Positions 37,040-50,448 of a stretch of DNA of 64,000 bases are shown one piece after another (positions within the stretch are counted from its first letter, which is position 1; every line of letters begins with the position of its first letter). The translations under genes and the position numbers were made by a program. The stretch is from Brasenia schreberi (lineage: Eukaryota; Streptophyta; Magnoliopsida; Nymphaeales; Cabombaceae), in assembly GCA_036023115.1 (NCBI GenBank), contig JAYKKT010000041.1, positions 5,754,501 through 5,818,500 on the forward strand, in the 5' to 3' direction. The notes below the pieces were generated by a model, which was not told the origin of the DNA, did not search any database, and saw only the letters and a list, made by a program, of their open reading frames with translations.

Positions 37040-40010
37040 ACATACCTTTCATGTTAACATTGTTAGATAATAATTTCTTAAATTTTTTAACCTCATTTAA
37101 ATCAGTACCAAATAAAAGCATATCATAAACACACAAGAAAATAAAAATATCTTTTCTATAATGAGATTTACTATAAACATATTTATCCAACTCATTAATT
37201 TTGAAACCATTTGAAACAACCATTTTATCATATGTCATTGCTTAGGAGCTTGTTTTAAATTACATAAGAATTTATCTAACTTACTTTATGTTCTTGCTTG
37301 GGTAAAATAAAATCTTTGCACTACTCCATATACACCTCCTTGTCAAATTCATCAAAAATACCATTATGACATCTATTTAGTGAATGAAAAGTTTATAAAT
37401 TGAAGCAAGTGATAGTAGTACTCTCATTGTAGCTATCATAACCACATATGTATCAAAGTAGTAATTCTTTCTATTTAAGTAAAGCCTTTAGCAACAAATA
37501 TTGCTTTAAGTTTCTCAATGATTCCATCTACTTTCATTTTCCTTTTAAAAATCTTGATACAAATTATTGCTTTAGGTCCACAAGCAAGGTCTACTAATTT
37601 TCAAAATTTATTTGTCATTACTCATTCATCTCATCTTGAATTGCTTCTCCATAAAGTTGCATCATGAGACCTCATGGCCTCTATATATGTCTCCGGATCA
37701 CTTTAAATATTGTAAAAAAATGATATGAAACTCATAATAGTGTCATACATCCCTTTGAGTGGAACATTTGAAATGATGGTCCAAAGGTTTTTTCTTTAAT
37801 TTTTTTTAATTTTTCGAGACTATTGAACCTTTGAAATATTATTATTAGTTCTATTAAGTCCTTGATCATGTTCATAATCATGAATATATCTTTTCATTAT
37901 GAAATTTACTATAAACAGACTTATTCAACTCATTAATTTTAAAATCATTTGAAAGAACTACTTAATCAAACTTTTGATATCATTGTTTAAGGACTTGTTT
38001 TAAAATATATAAGAATTTAACCAACTTGCAAACTTTGTGTTCTTACTTGAGTACAACAAAACTTTTAGCATGCTCCATATACACCTCCTTATTTAATTTA
38101 GTATTTAAAAATATTGTTTTGGCATCCATTTGGATGGTAATTTCATAAATTAAAGTGCTAAAAACAACTTAATTGTGGTTATTCTAGCCATCGATGCATA
38201 TATATATAAAGGTGGTGAGTTTCTTCTTTTTGAGTATAGCCTTTAGCAAATAATTTTGCTTTAAATTTGTTAATTATTTCATTTACTCTCATTTTCTTTT
38301 TGAGAATCAATTTACAAAATATTGCATTCGATCATAGAAGAAGGTTTTCTAATTTCTAAATTTTATTTCTTATTATTGAGTCCATCTCATCTTGAATTGC
38401 TTTTTTTCATAAAGCTACATCATGACCTCTTTATATGCTCAGGATCACTTTCACTATCATAGCAAAATCATATGAAACTCAAGATAGAGACACATCCCTT
38501 CAAATAGAAACACTTGAAATTCTGATCCAAAGGTTTTTTTCTTTCCTTTAACTTTTACTCTATCAAACAATCTATATTTTCTGTTAGTACATCATTATGT
38601 TGTAGTGAATAAGAAGTTGTTGTTTGGTGTGATCCTCGTGACTCAAAATAATTTAGATTATAGTATTCTCCTCCCATATCCGTTCTTAAGTATTTGATAG
38701 GTATGACTAATGTTATACTTCTATTTGGGTTTTGAATTTGAAAACTTTGAATTTTTCTAATGCTTCTTCCTTAGAATGCTACAAGAATATATAGCAATAT
38801 CGAGAATCATCAATAGAAGTAATACAATATTTCTTACCTCTTATAGTGGGCCAATCGTGTAAATCATACATATTAGAATGTATAAGATCTAAGATATTTA
38901 AAGTTCTTTCTACTCTTGAAATGATAATCTAGTTATTTTAGTGACGTGCATATAGGATATTTATCAACATTTTGGGATATGCTAGAAATCAAATTTGATT
39001 TGACCATTTCATTTAGTTTCCTAAAATTAACATGTTCTAAACGATGATGCTATAAGTTAAATGCTCAACAATATAAGTAGAAACATCCATTCATTAATCA
39101 AATTCAACAAACATACCCCTTTAGACAAGATAAATTTATTATCCGCAAACATATATTTAAACGCATACTTATTAAGCAAGGGTACAAAAACTAAATTCTT
39201 CTTTACATATGATACAAATAATCTATTCATAAGAGTCAAAATCTTAATATAAATTTAAGTTTCACAATCACTTTACCTTTGACTGGACAATTGAAGCATC
39301 AGTCATGTACAAAATTTGTTTGTTCTCTTCATGAAAACTTCACAGATATGAGTGTCAAGTAGCACCTGAGTCAATCCACCATGACTCAGCATCTTCAACA
39401 AAGTTAATTTCATATATGATAAGCTAGAAGGTTTTCCATTGAAGAAGCACAATTCTTTTCTTTACTTTCTTTCTTCAAGAATCAATATTTCCTCTTATGG
39501 TGACCTGACTTCCCATGGTGGAAGCATCTTTCTTTCTTTTTCTTTGGTTTAAAATCACTTCTATTGTTGCCGCTAGACTTATGAAAATCTTGATTTCACT
39601 TCTTTGCTCTTAGATTTTTCATTCTCAACAAGATGGACCTTCTCTTGATATCATCTTATCTACAATATTATTTTTCAAGTCTAAAGTGTTTTTCAAGTTT
39701 CTCAAGAGAAATGTCCTCTTTATTATGCTTAAGACTATTCTTAAATTCTTTCAAAGAAGGGAGAATTTTATTTATGATGGAGGAGACAATTATAATTTTG
39801 TCAATTAGAGTTATTTAAAATTATTTAAAATCCTTCTAATTTCATGGAATTGCTCCATAAAATTTTTCCATCAATCATTTTATAATCATTAAAATGAGTA
39901 ACTAATGATTTTTTACTTGTAGTGTCTTCAACTATGTAAAGTTGTGAAATTGTACTCGATCTCTTATGAAAACTTGTGTTTTATTAACTAGAAAACTATC
40001 AAATTACTGG
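37040..40010 (-). mobile_element. Ty1/copia element remnant (gag-PR-INT-RT)
   Basis: Minus strand, domains in copia order. Gag ends near 39840-39940 (VTHFNDYKMIDGKILWS). A zinc knuckle lies near 39500-39545 (CFHHGKSGHHKRKY, last Cys replaced by Tyr). The linker at 39057-39239 (FVPLLNKYAFKYMFADNKFI) matches the protease-to-integrase region. Integrase start pieces near 38830-38890 (DLHDWPTIRGKKYCITSIDD, then YCYIFL) are followed by KEEALEKFKVFK. RT lies at 37040-37290: LKQAPKQ, then NGFKINELDKYVYSKSHYRK, then LCVYDMLLFGTDLNEVKKF, where the YVDDML box has lost residues. Stops are frequent. The RT segment occurs twice in tandem (see next entry). No LTR was found. Confidence 0.82.
37080..38570. 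repeat. Diverged tandem duplication (~0.8 kb) of the copia RT segment
   Basis: The series of blocks at about 37080-37860 recurs at about 37870-38570. Shared blocks include ATATCTTTTCTATAATGAGA/ATATCTTTTCATTATGAAAT, CAACTCATTAATTTT, CTTGTTTTAAA, CTCCATATACACCTCCTT, TTGAATTGCT and CCAAAGGTTTTTTCTTT. Both copies have decayed further, so the duplication is old. Confidence 0.75.
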
Positions 40011-41149
40011 CTTGATTTCTTATTGATTTTGTGGATCTTTCCTGGGAAGAAGCTATCCTAAAGTACCAAAGGGAGCGGTGGTCCGGTTCATGCTAGTCAA
40101 GAAGGGAAGATCCCTCGCATAGCAAGCTAGGTGTGTGCCAGATCAGAGGGTGGTTCAAGTCTACCCGACTTGCTGCATTCGAGCAAGCCACATTTGGAAA
40201 TTTGTTGGCCTTGCTCGGTCAAGCACCACATTTGGTTTCAACAAACATGAGTGTGGAAGGTAGGTCCCCTACAATGGTTCCCCTCTACATTTCGTGTTCA
40301 TGCCAGATTGGAACCGCTTCTTATCTGGTCAGGTGACACATTTGGTGAAGGAGGTCTTAGGCTCATGAAGTCATCAAAAATTTAGGAAAGCAACTTGGCC
40401 TTGCAAGATCCCTTGATTTGTCTGTGGATATTTATACAACAACATTCCTTGCGAGTTTCCAATATTTATCTGTGAGTTGATTGGTTATAAGAACAAAAAA
40501 AATGTTCATTATTCAATTAATCACCATAGATGAATGTGGATTTCTCAAGTAGTTTGTCATATTTCTCTTTATTGTAGATTTCAATTACAGTATTTTGTGG
40601 GTTAATCCCAAACCTCATGGAAGGATAGATAAGAACGAGTCAGAAAAGAAAGTGGGGTGTTCCTATGATTTTGAAAGGATCTTCTTGCTTTTTCAAAAAG
40701 GTGAATAAAAGACTTTTCATTTGGTACAAGGAGATTAAAGGAGATTCTTATCCTCAATTGAGAGCACAACTAATAAAGGAGAAACTGACCTCTCATTTGA
40801 GTAGTGTTGTTAAATACTAATTCAGGTCTTCCAAGGGAGGACACTTTAGGAGTCTTAGCACCACAAACAAGATCGTAAACTATTATGACATGTGGAACTA
40901 TGGTAGATTCTAGTGCCAACCTAGAGGACTAGTTTCCTACCAACTGCATGGCCAACATGGAAGCCCTCTTGGTATAAATGATGCAACATTGGGAGCGTGT
41001 GGATCAACTTGAGATGAAGTTGTAGGCTGTAAGAGATTACTATGATTGCCACTACCACTATGGATGCCACTATAATCAACTTGGGTACTACCCCTACAAC
41101 ATTCTAGGATGGTGTTACCCTTATGTGTCCTACTAGAGCCAACACATAG
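40011..41149. other. Spacer, probably repeat-derived
   Basis: Moderate GC content with no firm homology. The part from 40560 onward is probably the leader or 5' gag of the plus-strand gypsy remnant that follows. Confidence 0.35.
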
Positions 41150-41720
41150 TTATAATAGTGTAGCATGCAAGATCAAGGTATCAAATACAAAGTCTTTTAA
41201 CGACACTTGGAACAATAAGTTGGTTGAAAATTTCATTTGAGACTTGGAGGAGTACTTCCAAGATACTAAGGTCTTGGAGGCTAACCTGTTAGTAGTGATA
41301 GCTTTGTACTTGACAAGGGAAATGATAGAGGATGCACCAAAGGTTGGCAGGGGAGATTGGTGGAAAGGATGATTGAGGATGCTAGCATCTAGAGCAAGAA
41401 GAATGGAGATCAGCATAGGAAAGCCAATCGGGTGCATAATCAAGGGTGTAATTTGGGTGTTATGGGTAGCCACATGATGGAGACTTCTTCAAGGGGTCAC
41501 ATATCACCTTTGAATAGTAGAGTACCAAAGCTCAAGTGGTATTACATTTTTAGCAACCCACATATGTTGCAAGAGACAAACTTGGTGGTTATGTTGGTAG
41601 AGGAGAAATCTTGAGCCAACACAAAGGAGAGTTCATTCAAGCAACAACATTCCAACTTCTACCGGCAAAGGAAAGAGGCAACAACTTTGTTGACACGTAA
41701 CCTGTCTCCTACCACTTCTT
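41150..41720 (+). mobile_element. Ty3/gypsy gag remnant, plus strand
   Basis: Plus-strand reading near 41165-41365 gives KVSNTKSFNDTWNNKLVENF, a stop, then DLEEYFQDTKVLEANLLVV and ALYLTREMIED, ending at GDWW. This is the chromovirus-like gag pattern (IKVPxPKxFxGxRxAKELENF...LWDMEQYF...YLxGDAxLWW). Pieces near 41530-41600 may be the zinc-knuckle region (KLKWYYIFSNPHML) with its cysteines lost. Protease and pol are not recognised. Confidence 0.65.
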
Positions 41721-44700
41721 CAATATCATCCAAGTGAGAGCTAAGCCATGTAACAATATCATGTTTGTGGAGGTAAAGGTGGAGTGGTACAAAGTGCATG
41801 CCATGTGGATTTAATGGCGAATCATTCTTTGGTGTTGACCATGGTTCCACGTTAGATGGGTTGGATGACTGCATTAAATTGACAAGTGAAGATGGTGAAC
41901 ATGATGTCGAGGCAGGTAGTAGGATGACAAAGGCATGTTAACTCCATGTTGGTTGTTGGTCGAGCATGCACAATCTTTTGGTGATGGAGCTTGAAGAGCA
42001 TCCTCTCGTTTGGGGTATGATTTCATACTCACAAGAGATGGTCATGGAACTACACCTCAATAGAGTTGTATGCATGAACGAGAGGTAGCTGAGGTTTATT
42101 TTTAGTGTGACCTAGGGAAGGCTCCATTACAAGCATGTGTGTAGCTAAGGGGGGCATTATAGAGGATAAGAAACCTCCCTTGGATGTATAGAAGAGGTTC
42201 ATAGTGTTTGGAGAATGGCCTTGGCACTGTCTATGGAGTAGTGGGTTGGGGTGTTGAGCATCTCTTGTCAAGCACATCTTCTCTTGAGTGTCCTAGGAGA
42301 AGGGAGATAATAGTCGGGTGGTGTGTCATACCATTGCATGCATCAAGAAGACAAATGTCGCAAGGGATTGGGACAAGAGGTTGGGTCTTGATTTTGAAGC
42401 CACTAAGAATCATGTGACATTCCCTAATCATCACATCTAAATTCTTAGTTACATATCATTGATATTTTAATTATAAGATTATATTGAATCCTCTATCTCA
42501 TAATCCACTTTAGACATCCATTGTAGGTATAAAGTGCATTAGATATCTAGGTTGTCTTGATTTTCCATCACACAAGTACATTAACAACATATTGGGTGTT
42601 TCTTCTTGGTATGTTAATATAGCTCAAAAGAGTCTTATTCTTGTCAATGTATTGTTTTTGAGCATCAATCTACATAATTTATGTCTTTTTATTAGAGCAT
42701 ATAATCTATATTAGGATTATTACATTTGACTTTATCTTGAATTGTTGCCTATATTTCACTAAATTTGAGTATTTTCCTTGCATTGCTGTTAATATGATGT
42801 CTTGCTTGACTATTTCTAACATAAAGAGTGTTTTTGTGAGTGATTTATATTTTCACTCTATATTTTCTATGCTTGTATATCACTTGTTGTCACATAATCA
42901 ACCTAATTCTACCCATCATCTATACCAAAATCCATAATAAAATCAGAAACTTGACCAACTAGATTTGACCTTAACAACCATCTTATACCAGTTTTTGCAG
43001 CTAGTCCATTGATCCATTTGCACCTACCAAAACCTTATCTAAGATTACTCTCTGTAGTCTATTTCAACCAGCTTGCAAGCTTACCCAATAAAGACCCAAA
43101 TCAACCAACTTCAATCCCCCTCCTACAACCATCATCTGCCACTAATCTCAACCGACCTTAACCATCCTTGTCTTAATTTGTCTAGCCTAGGGTCAGATCC
43201 AAGGAGGCCTTAGGGAACCCTTGCTTGACCCCTTATCAGCCTTAGATATCCAATTAACCACATTACCTTCATATATGTACTTGATTACACCAATCCTTGG
43301 GTGACATAAACTGCACTATCTCAAAATCTACCCTAGTGAATCCAAACCAAACCAATTCAGGTTAGTCTAACCCATGACGATACTTAGTTGACCTTAGAAA
43401 GTCTACATCCAATCTATAGTTTACCCCATACCATATCGGATATTAAGTAACCCTCCTTGGTACTCACCTTTTCCTCGAGTGCATAGAAATTCCCCTTATT
43501 CAAGCCAAGCAAGTTGTTAGTGCCAGAAGTTGACCCTTACTCAAGTGAGTAAGAAGATTTTCAATAAAAAGAACCATGCAGGTTCATAATGCATAAGAAA
43601 AGATCAAAGGTGAGTTCTGCATGACTTAGTCTCCTTTTTACACCTTTTAAAGTAGTTATCTTGTGAATAGAGGTTATGAGCATCCAAAATTTACATATAA
43701 TATTTCAATATCAAACATAATTATCTTCATTTTTTGTGTTCATAAAAACAAATACTAAAGAAAAATTCTAATTAGTTGATATAAATCTAATAAAACCCAA
43801 AAGAGACATCTTATATTTGTTGATCGTATATGTAAAATAAAACTCTACAACCTTCAAAAATACTCATAATAGTTGAAATGAAGATAGATGAACAAATACA
43901 ATGTCTCTAAAAAGATTTGTCTCTAGTATGTTGTGATACCATGCATAATATTGATGACACTATATTTGATATAAAAGTTACTATTGAACCAATCAACCAC
44001 TCATATTTTCTTTTTGAATTTTAAGCCTCACATTGTAAATGTGTCTTACCATAGAGATATTTGGGTCATCCTCCTATTTTATTTGTGACAAGATATACTT
44101 CGGTTTACAATGAGCTTTTGTCATTTCTTTTGTTACCTAATACTCACTATTAGTCAATCTACTACATATGTGTGTCCATCAAGGTACAATCCTATAGGAT
44201 GATTATATATCTCTAACCACAAACAAGCTCAAATAACTCTTACTTTTACTATATTCTTTGAATAAAAATAAAAGATATATATTTTACCTTTTTATACCAA
44301 TCTAATGTCTACTTTCAATGATGTTGATTTATTACTTCTATACTCATTACTTCTTTCACATTCAAGCCACACCTTACCTCCTTCATTTTTCAAATGTTTT
44401 CAACGTCTTTTATATGATGAAGTAACTAGTCATAACCCCAAAATATTGTATGTTTCAATATAAGTGAATATTCAATTCTATCACTCTCACAATCAACAAA
44501 ACTCTCATAATCAACAAATGTATTTGAATTCTCCATGCAATTGTTCAACATCTATAGAGGACAATAAGAACTGATAAAATAAAGATAAAAGCAAAAGGAG
44601 AAGAGTGAACACAATTAATCATGTTTCCTTGAAAAGAGGGTCACATAGAGGATAAATTTCTTTAAGAAAAGAGACACAACTACCTATGTCACTTTATGAA

Positions 44701-45515
44701 GAGACACAAGAGGCCACATCCTCCTTCTTTGAGAGGTGCCTCCCACTTAACGAAGATGTCATAGGACCGCATGGAGAGACAAGAGGGAGAAGGGAGAAGC
44801 AAGAGAAAGAGAAAGAAGCATAAAGGGAAGATAAAAGATGAGTTACCCAAACTAATATGGTGACGACAATTTGTGATAACATGAGAGGGGTTGAAGAGAA
44901 AAAGAGAGACATAGACTAGAGAAGGAGAGATACACCAGAGTGGGCTTAGTAAGAATGTTATAGAAATTATTAACATTAAGGAGTGTTAACTTAGTAAAAA
45001 GGATGTGTTTTTAGTAACATCATCACCTTTCTAACATCACATTGCGAGCTTAGGGTTTGAGATGCTAGAATCATCCAAATATAAATAATAAGTCCTCCAA
45101 AATTTCATTATCAATAAGGTTTAATGATACTTACTACTCAATATCTACATGTCAAAGTTATAAACTAAATCTAGAATTTACATTATTTACAAACAAATAC
45201 TACATTTTCTAATATATACCCACTAGATTCCATCTCATATTTGATCATCTCGCTACATTAGCCTGATAAAACCTCAACCAAAGGCACTACCATTATTTCA
45301 ACCTATAAAATGATAAATCATGAGATGAGCACCAACAACATGTGCCTAGTAGGAATATATACCTTCAATACGGTTACATACTATAGTCATACACATTTAA
45401 AATATTAATATATATTATAATTATCAAAACACGTAAATATGATCAAAATTTATCATTTGGAAATCAAATCTATACACACGAAACATCAACATCCACACAT
45501 CTTATTTACTTTCAA
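41721..45515. other. Non-coding, repeat-derived DNA
   Basis: No recognised gene. The frames at 41659-42434 have no known domain. The two overlapping frames at 44689-44976 read the antisense of a purine-rich (GA) tract. From 42900 to 43500 the plus strand is C-rich and from 43600 to 45500 AT-rich. Confidence 0.4.
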
Positions 45516-45532
45516 TAATTATATCATATACA
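45516..45532. repeat. 17-bp target-site duplication, left copy
   Basis: TAATTATATCATATACA, exact match to 45571-45587. Confidence 0.88.
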
Positions 45533-45570
45533 GTCAACCCCATCTAGTATGAGAAAAGGCTTAATTGTTG
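45533..45570 (+). mobile_element. 38-bp RTE LINE stub (extreme 5' truncation)
   Basis: Only the last ~38 bp of the RTE family: CCCCATCTAGTATGAGAAAA, then GGCTTAATTGTTG, ending in one or two TTG units. It lies exactly between the two copies of a 17-bp direct repeat, so it is a genuine insertion and not a remnant of a longer copy. Confidence 0.88.
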
Positions 45571-45587
45571 TAATTATATCATATACA
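45571..45587. repeat. 17-bp target-site duplication, right copy
   Basis: TAATTATATCATATACA, directly after the (TTG) tail. Confidence 0.88.
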
Positions 45588-47250
45588 ATACAAAAACTAA
45601 GGTTGCACTATTCATTTAAACCGCACCAACAATCCTTGGTATATGGTACCATCTACACATATGGCTAGGGTAGTAGAGAACTCCACTACTTTGATAGAAC
45701 GAATAAGAATTTTACATCTCCACCAAATCTCTAAAGATCCAACACAACAAGGAAACACATTACATACAATTTTCACACAATTAAGTTTTTAATCTTTTTT
45801 TATTTACATTGACCAATTGCATAACTCATTCACAAGTTCCAACACAATATCCACAAGCCTTTGATAATAAAACACATTTTCAACATCATCAACCAACAAC
45901 ACTCACAACCATGATTCTTATCAATCATGCATATTTATAAACAATTTTCAACAAGTATTTATAAACAATTTATTCTTATTAAGTTGTATAAAACAAATGC
46001 GTTAAAAATATCTCAAAACAACCCCTAGCATGGTCTAAATCTATACAAATATACCATGATGCACATGTGATATCACCAAACTATCTCATTTAGTACCTAT
46101 TTAAGCATAAAATCAACATTAATATATAGCTCATTTAATAACCAGATCAATGGTTTAAACCGCACGTGAATCAGCGTTGGAACAACTCAGGAAAACCCCA
46201 AAATAATCTGGTCACATCCTAACGAAATCCCCTAGATCCAAACTTTTCCACTAAACTAACTTCAGTCTAATTATTATGTACCAATCTGATCTTGATTAAC
46301 TTAAAGTACTCTTTGATTCCGACGCTCAAAACTACACCCGAATTCGACATCAAACGGCCCTGAAATGGTAGAAGATCGTAAATGGGTCTTACATATAATG
46401 CTAAATCCAAATCAGAGGATCTAGATCCGAACAATAAGCGCACCAGGCATGAATTCATATTGGACCCATATTTTTGGGTCTTGACTCACTTGGGTGAAAC
46501 CCGTTCTCCTCGACTCAGTGAGATGAACCCATCAAAGTGACCCAGCTCGAACCAACATCTTGGCAAAATTGAGTCGGTGGAAGCCGCTGGTTTCACTCCT
46601 TTTCTCGCTGCCGATTTCGGGTGATTCCAACGATCTCATGAGTCGACCTTCGTTTCATTAGATGTGTCTTTACCTCCCTCTACATTTTATCCATATGAAT
46701 CGACGCTATGGGCCACCTGTGGCTATGGAAATCCAATAGAAAAGTGCAGCCTAAAAACAAACATCGTCACGATCTCTTTTTTTGACGATATTCTGAACCC
46801 TACCAAAAAGACGACTAGTTGCTCGCGGTTTTGCAGGAAAAGCTAAACAAATATAATAAGAAAACATACCTAAAAATCGACCACTGATGCTGGTTTTGAC
46901 ATCGTTTTTCTTCCAACCACCTTGGTGCTACTAGCAATCCTCTTTCTCACGGTTCTATGATGCCTTGAATGCCACCTTTTATGCACGAGAACTTCTTTCT
47001 TAGTTTAGTGCATTTATTTCTTTATTTTTTTTTACTTTTGGTCTTTGGTCTGGTGCACATCCGGGTCTGGGCCTAACCTAGTCCCAGGTATCACAAACAC
47101 CCCGTAAAAAATCAGAGATACAAACTACATACCGGACTGACTGACGAATCCAAAACAGGGTGTGCTCTGGGCAATCGATGGAAAAAGTTCTCTCCTCATT
47201 ATCGGGAGGCTGGATTTTATCCGCGCGTGCATTGCAGGGCATTTTTGTAG
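45588..47250. other. Upstream region of the TVP38 gene, with possible old repeat
   Basis: No gene. Around 46460-47110 GC content rises and the sequence looks like an old LTR or transposon end, with GGGTCTGGGCCTAACC then GTATCAC, but no partner repeat was found. The promoter of the gene at 47314 must lie in the last few hundred bases; I could not identify a TATA box with confidence. Confidence 0.35.
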
Positions 47251-47290
47251 AGGTCTCCTTCCAAAGACCGGTCATAGACGTGTCTCAATT

Positions 47291-47312
47291 AGAGAGAAAG
47301 AGAGAGAGAGAG
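47291..47312 (+). repeat. (GA)n tract in the 5' UTR
   Basis: AGAGAGAAAGAGAGAGAGAG lies directly before the start codon at 47314. Such GA tracts are common in plant core promoters and 5' UTRs. Confidence 0.85.
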
Positions 47313-47313
47313 C

Positions 47314-50300
47314 ATGGTGTCACGGGCATGGTTAGCTGGCTTCATCTTGGCCGCGGCGGTCTTCTACACCACCTTCGTCAGCCGCAAGAACCCGACAGGG
47401 TGGAGCAAGGAAGACGCCTTTAGAGCGTTACGTGAGATCTCAGACAATTTGGGAGTGTTGGCGATCCCTCTTTATGTGGGGATCCACACCATAAGTCTGG
47501 CTCTCTGCCTCCCCTATGCCATCTTCTTCGAGGCAGGTGCCTCTCTCCTATTTGGTTTCTTCCCGGGCGTCATCTGCGTCTTCTCGGCTAAGCTCCTCGG
47601 CGCTTCGCTCTCTTTCTGGATCGGCAGGTAGTTCATTTGTCTCTTTCTTCCCTATTTACGGTAGATTTCTTTCTAATATGAATTGGTGGTATTAGTACAT
47701 TCGATAGCGATTATGATCTTACCATTTTTTTGTTTTGGCTTTGTATTTAGTAATTGTCTGATGGATTGATTGCACACCAAATTCCACTTGAGTGAAACAT
47801 ATTTTGTTCCCATATAGGAAGAAGACCTTAAGCTAAGTAGGTTTGGTCCCAATGATTCTGGTTCCTCTAACGATCGTAATTCAAATGATTTTTCTTTTAA
47901 TTGGCTTCAGTTATGCCGTTCTGATTAATTTCAAGTGATAACAGGTCGGTAGTTGCTAGTGTGTTCGGCAATCTCGAAGGTGCTGGGCAAACCGGTATGG
48001 TAACGGCAGAAAGTGTTGATGGTTGTCCTATCCAATCTCTTCATAGGAATACAAACAAGTGAATGATTTTGGGTTTTCAGAAATTTACATTTTGTGGGCT
48101 TCCGGAGCTTGGTGTATAGATAAACTATGCCCGAATAAGGGAATCTGATTGGTATAGCTCAGTATCTTATAACACCAGAACCACTATAACATATGGATGG
48201 ACTCCCTTTTGGGCCTTACATGGTTACCAAGCCCGATGTAATGCCTATGAGCATAGTAATTCTCTTACAAAAGAGTGACATTTTGAAGGTGTTGAAGGAT
48301 AATATGAGGAGGGATCAAGAAGAATGAACAGCATAATGGGTAAGGGAAGGAAAGTGCAGGTCTTCCAACTGAGACATTAGGTGCTGTGAACTGTGAAGAG
48401 AAGAAACCCACTTCATTTCTTATATCCAAAGTCATTATGAGATTCATAGCTACTTCTGAAGTGCCATGGTTCTTATTAGATGACCAAGTTCATTAACAAG
48501 AGTGTTTATAAGGTTCGATTTCCACCATCAAGTAAGTTACATCTGGTCTTCACGTTTCTGGTACAAGCTATACCATATACCCTGGCCTAGCAAAGGTGAT
48601 TGTCGGGATGTTAGATACAATTCCCACGCAAGCAGGAGTTGAAGATTGCTTTTTCAATGACAAAGGAGAGCACACTACACTTAGAGATGGACAGATCCAT
48701 GACTGTGGTGGCTGCTTTAGGGAGGTAGAAGCAGCCCATAGCTGACCAGAAAGCTAGTTAAGAATAGCAAGCCATGTGAGATCACAATGATATGAAAAAT
48801 TGGTTTGCCAAGATAATTTTGATGAATATACATGTATTTTTTACAATTCTTCAGATGTGCCTCAATTTCCTTGTACTTCCTATTTAGGCCTTTCTTTGAC
48901 TGCCTTGTAATAAGTCTGTTAATAATTGGTCGTGCATGTAAACTGATATTCTCCTAGCATGCCAAGCCAAACTTGTATGATAAGTCAAATTGACAGACCA
49001 CAGTCCCTGTTTGTCTAACCTTTAAGATTCACGATTCAGCATTATGTTGTGAAGCAAGGCCAGGGACAGTGCATGAGGATACCCAGTGCAGACATGGCCA
49101 TCTAAGAAAAGAGATATAAGAGAAAAGTTTAAATGCGGAACCCAAGAAACACACAAAAAAAAAACCAAGAAATATAAAAAGTACACTTTAGTTAAGGACT
49201 GCACTGCACAAATTCAGAAATTTTACAAATTTACCTTTTACTTGGTTCAAAAGTTTGAAGTTTACATGCTGCTTTTTTACTTTTCTGAAAATCCAGGTGG
49301 CGTTATTTACATGTTAGTGTGGGACCACCCCTAGAAATTTTGAAAATTACAACTAGCTAGTCTGCATTTTTTAGAACCTAGGTGGGGCAGCCATCCCACC
49401 TCGCCTCAATGTAGATCCACCACTGCTGTGAGAGGGATGTGGTCACATTGAGGCTCCTTCTTTAATTTTGAATTTTATGACCCAAGATTGGTACAAGCTT
49501 CACCAAGCAGAACCTTAGAGGGGTTGATCCACACCCTTGGTGGGTTCCCATATATAGGGGCAGATCTAAAAGTGTTAATGTTCTTGTCCTGTTTGAATGC
49601 TTTCCTTGCCCCAGAAAGATCTAGAGAGAGAGAGAGAGAGAGCTGTAGCTTTACCTTGCTACGAGCTGTTTAAATGTGGTCAGCTTCTGTATCCTTTCAC
49701 GTTGCACTGGCTAATTAGTTTGAAGAAGAATATGGCTGTATTGACGTATTTGGCATCTTGTACGCAGTTTTTTGAAACAACTGCTGCTAATGTTCTTGTC
49801 CTATCTGAATGCTTACCTTGCCCCAGAAAGACATAACAACACCCATGATGTGTAGTGTTGTGGAAGGAAACTGTTTATACTTTTACTACTTTGATAGCTA
49901 TTTCACTTAGCATCCCCTTTTATCTAGTATCTTGTTTCTCCTTTTATTCTAGGTTAATTTTTCAGAGCTCAAGTTCTGCAATGCAATGGACACAGAGAAG
50001 CAAATATTTTCACCTGCTTGTGAGAGGAGTGGCAAGAGATGGCTGGAGATTCGTCCTGATGGCTCGCTTCTCTCCGATCCCATCTTATATAATCAACTAT
50101 GCATTAGCTGCAACAGATATCCGATTCTTTTTTGATTTCCTATTGCCAACAGTAATTGGCTGCATTCCCATGATCTTGCAGAACACTTCTGTTGGCAGCC
50201 TTGCTGGTGCAGCCATTGCTTCTACCTCCAGGTCCAAATCGTCTCACATCCTGTCCTACATCTTACCTCTTTTGGGTATTGTATCTAGTGTACTTATCTC

Positions 50301-50448
50301 CTGGAGAGTTAAAAAGTATTCATCTCAGATTGCTGTAATTGAGGATGATAAGTCTTCGAGGCCCCACTCTGATGCAACTGCCACAGATAACAATTCGGCA
50401 AAGCCTCAGATTTTATCTGACAAAGCAGGGTTGAAGCAGATGCAGTAA
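47314..50448 (+). CDS. TVP38/TMEM64 (DedA/VTT) membrane protein, two exons
   Basis: Complete gene. Exon 1 is 47314-47627 (104 codons plus AG), intron 47628-49952 (2,325 bp, GT...AG, donor CAG|GTAG, acceptor TCTAG|G), exon 2 is 49953-50448. The spliced product is 269 aa, close to the length of plant homologues (At1g03260-like, named SNARE-associated Golgi proteins). Hydrophobic segments lie at about 7-22, 45-70, 77-103, 159-180 and 203-220. The VTT-domain core is ALCLPYAIFFEAGASLLFG (63-81), ending at FWIGR (101-105), and the conserved re-entrant motif is ARFSPIPSYIINYA (142-155). The exon junction restores the Arg of WIGR-LIFQ exactly. Bacterial and animal VTT proteins (DedA, TMEM41B, VMP1) move phospholipids between membrane leaflets; for this subfamily the endomembrane location is inferred. 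The C-terminus from about 230 is polar and poorly conserved. The start is supported by the length and by the GA-rich leader just upstream. Confidence 0.93.
49623..49641. repeat. (GA)n microsatellite in the intron
   Basis: AGAGAGAGAGAGAGAGAG within the long intron of the TVP38 gene. Confidence 0.9.

Noticed and set aside
44689..44976. Overlapping minus-strand frames rich in Ser/Phe/Leu
   Set aside because: Antisense of a GA-rich tract; low-complexity translation with no domain.
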